The notes under the pieces were generated by a model. That model ran no database searches, was not told the DNA's origin, and worked only from the letters and a program-made list of their open reading frames with translations. A program made the translations under genes and the position numbers. A stretch of DNA of 64,000 nucleotides from Paenibacillus sp. (GTDB lineage: Bacteria > Bacillota > Bacilli > Paenibacillales > Paenibacillaceae), in NCBI GenBank assembly GCA_023512345.1, contig JAILZT010000024.1, positions 1 through 64,000 of the forward strand, in the 5' to 3' direction. This document shows, in pieces, positions 63,044 to 64,000 of this stretch. Positions within the stretch are counted from its first letter, which is position 1, and each line of letters starts with the position of its first letter.

Positions 63044-63261
63044 ATAACAAATCAACACGTTGTTCCCAACGGTAATAGCTGGGCTATTAAAGGTGAAGGA
63101 AACAGTAAAGCTACCAAAATTACTGACACAAAAAAAGAAGCCGTCGATGCAGCCAGAACCATTGCTAAAAACCAAAGCTCTAACTAATCATTCACTGTTA
63201 AGATGGGAAGATCCAAAATAAAGATAGCCATGGTAAAGATCCATTTCCCCCTAAAGGTTAA
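63044..63261 (+). pseudogene. DUF2188 gene, inactivated
   Basis: Reads TNQHVVPNGNSWAIKGEGN, then KITDTKKEAVDAARTIAKNQ, stopping at 63187; a shifted frame continues KIQNKDSHGKDPFPPKG to 63261, the normal DUF2188 end. The expected ATG after GGAGAG is ATA at 63044. Start lost, internal stop and frameshift. Confidence 0.75.
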
Positions 63262-63262
63262 A

Positions 63263-63299
63263 GTAATAAAGCCGCTGAATATTTTCAGCGGCTTTATTA
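63263..63299. terminator. Terminator
   Basis: AATAAAGCCGCTGAA pairs perfectly with TTCAGCGGCTTTATT. Confidence 0.92.
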
Positions 63300-63415
63300 C
63301 TAAAATTATGAACTGACCCCTTACTAGCTTGACTAATTTACACAATATAAACATATCATATTAAAATCCTAATGAATTCAATCTCACCTACATATCCTGG
63401 CCAACGAGTGATCAT

Positions 63416-63985
63416 TCAGATATCATTTAGTATTGAAACTCTTGAATCTAATAGGTTTACTGAGTAGTCCAGATGATCTAATACTGTGTTGGTAAATTTG
63501 CTCAAATTTTTATAGGGAGTATTAAGTTGCGTTCTAGGATTTGGAATACTTTTCAACGCAAAATGATATTTAGCTTGCTTATGTACATAGTGATACAGCT
63601 CTTGTACATACTTATAAGAATTATAAAGTTCCTTGTCTATATCTTGATACAATAATTTGTTTAGAGACGTGTTTATTAGGTCATGGTACAAATATAGAGA
63701 TAAAGAATTAGCAATGGAAATCATGTATTCCCATTCTTGATGTGTGGTATCAACGCTACTTTCACCGAGTGCCTCGCTTAAAACCTTTATTGAATCCCTA
63801 TTTTCCCTCAATTCTATTAAAATCCTGTCATATTTGTGTTGTAAGGTTATTTTTTCTTCTTTAAGTTTTTCTTGTGCTTGGCGTGATAACTGCCATTTAG
63901 CTAGCCATAATGCAAGAATAGCTCCTAAGAAAACTCCAGAGATAGTTATTACTAGCTCAGGCCATTTGTTAGTCAATTCATCCAT
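63416..63985 (-). CDS. Membrane-anchored coiled-coil protein, 189 aa
   Basis: ATG 63985 with GGAGTGA at the extreme window edge. One helix at ~10-32, then a basic/acidic coil (SRQAQEKLKEEKITLQHKYD) and helical remainder. Unknown family; similar anchored proteins occur in phage-exclusion loci. Confidence 0.58.
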   Translation of the reverse strand: MDELTNKWPELVITISGVFLGAILALWLAKWQLSRQAQEKLKEEKITLQHKYDRILIELRENRDSIKVLSEALGESSVDTTHQEWEYMISIANSLSLYLYHDLINTSLNKLLYQDIDKELYNSYKYVQELYHYVHKQAKYHFALKSIPNPRTQLNTPYKNLSKFTNTVLDHLDYSVNLLDSRVSILNDI

Positions 63986-64000
63986 ATCTTTGATCACTCC

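Overview
The window looks like a low-to-mid GC Firmicute chromosome, most likely Paenibacillus. The signs are strong GGAGG ribosome binding sites, many TTG and GTG starts, several 'stalk' (copper amine oxidase N-terminal-like) proteins, a CBO0543-family membrane protein, DUF1054/DUF1292/DUF3892 proteins and a Spo0E-type phosphatase. The genus is inferred from gene content only.

Bases 1 to about 19.3 kb are ordinary chromosome: a DUF559-type nuclease-like protein, a CoA-binding protein, aroA and aroK (shikimate pathway) around a rhodanese, gnd (pentose phosphate pathway), an MFS exporter, a SpeA-like arginine/lysine/ornithine decarboxylase, a site-2-type protease, a membrane diguanylate cyclase, a short-chain dehydrogenase and several small hypothetical proteins. 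Many units end in clear hairpin terminators.

A tRNA-Val(GAC) gene at 19296-19367 marks the switch to a large prophage that runs past the right edge. Just inside it are an apparent SOS-controlled YolD operon (LexA-like box on a promoter), an untracked Spo0E-like gene, a small duplicated gene family and a frameshifted ATP-dependent DNA ligase. Nearly everything else is on the minus strand. Read right to left it is a lambda/HK97-like siphophage morphogenesis module: terminase large subunit, portal, protease, decoration protein, E-type capsid, connectors, major tail protein, tail chaperones joined by an apparent +1 programmed frameshift, 1751-residue tape measure, Dit, fibres, collagen-like fibre, baseplate and tail endopeptidase proteins, then BhlA, holin and amidase for lysis. 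No integrase, repressor or replication module is in view.

Accessory genes are inserted into this module. An HslV/proteasome-like Ntn hydrolase sits between terminators inside the tail genes. A YjzC-like gene, a two-helix membrane protein and a membrane PDZ-Lon protease lie between portal and terminase. The segment 56.2-64 kb holds nucleic-acid-directed proteins: an EVE/PUA-like plus HNH protein, a MazG-like pyrophosphohydrolase, an apparent SRA-like + HNH + Nudix fusion, and a membrane-anchored Mrr-type nuclease. I infer a prophage defence or inter-phage competition cluster aimed at modified DNA or nucleotides; this is the best candidate for something not previously described.
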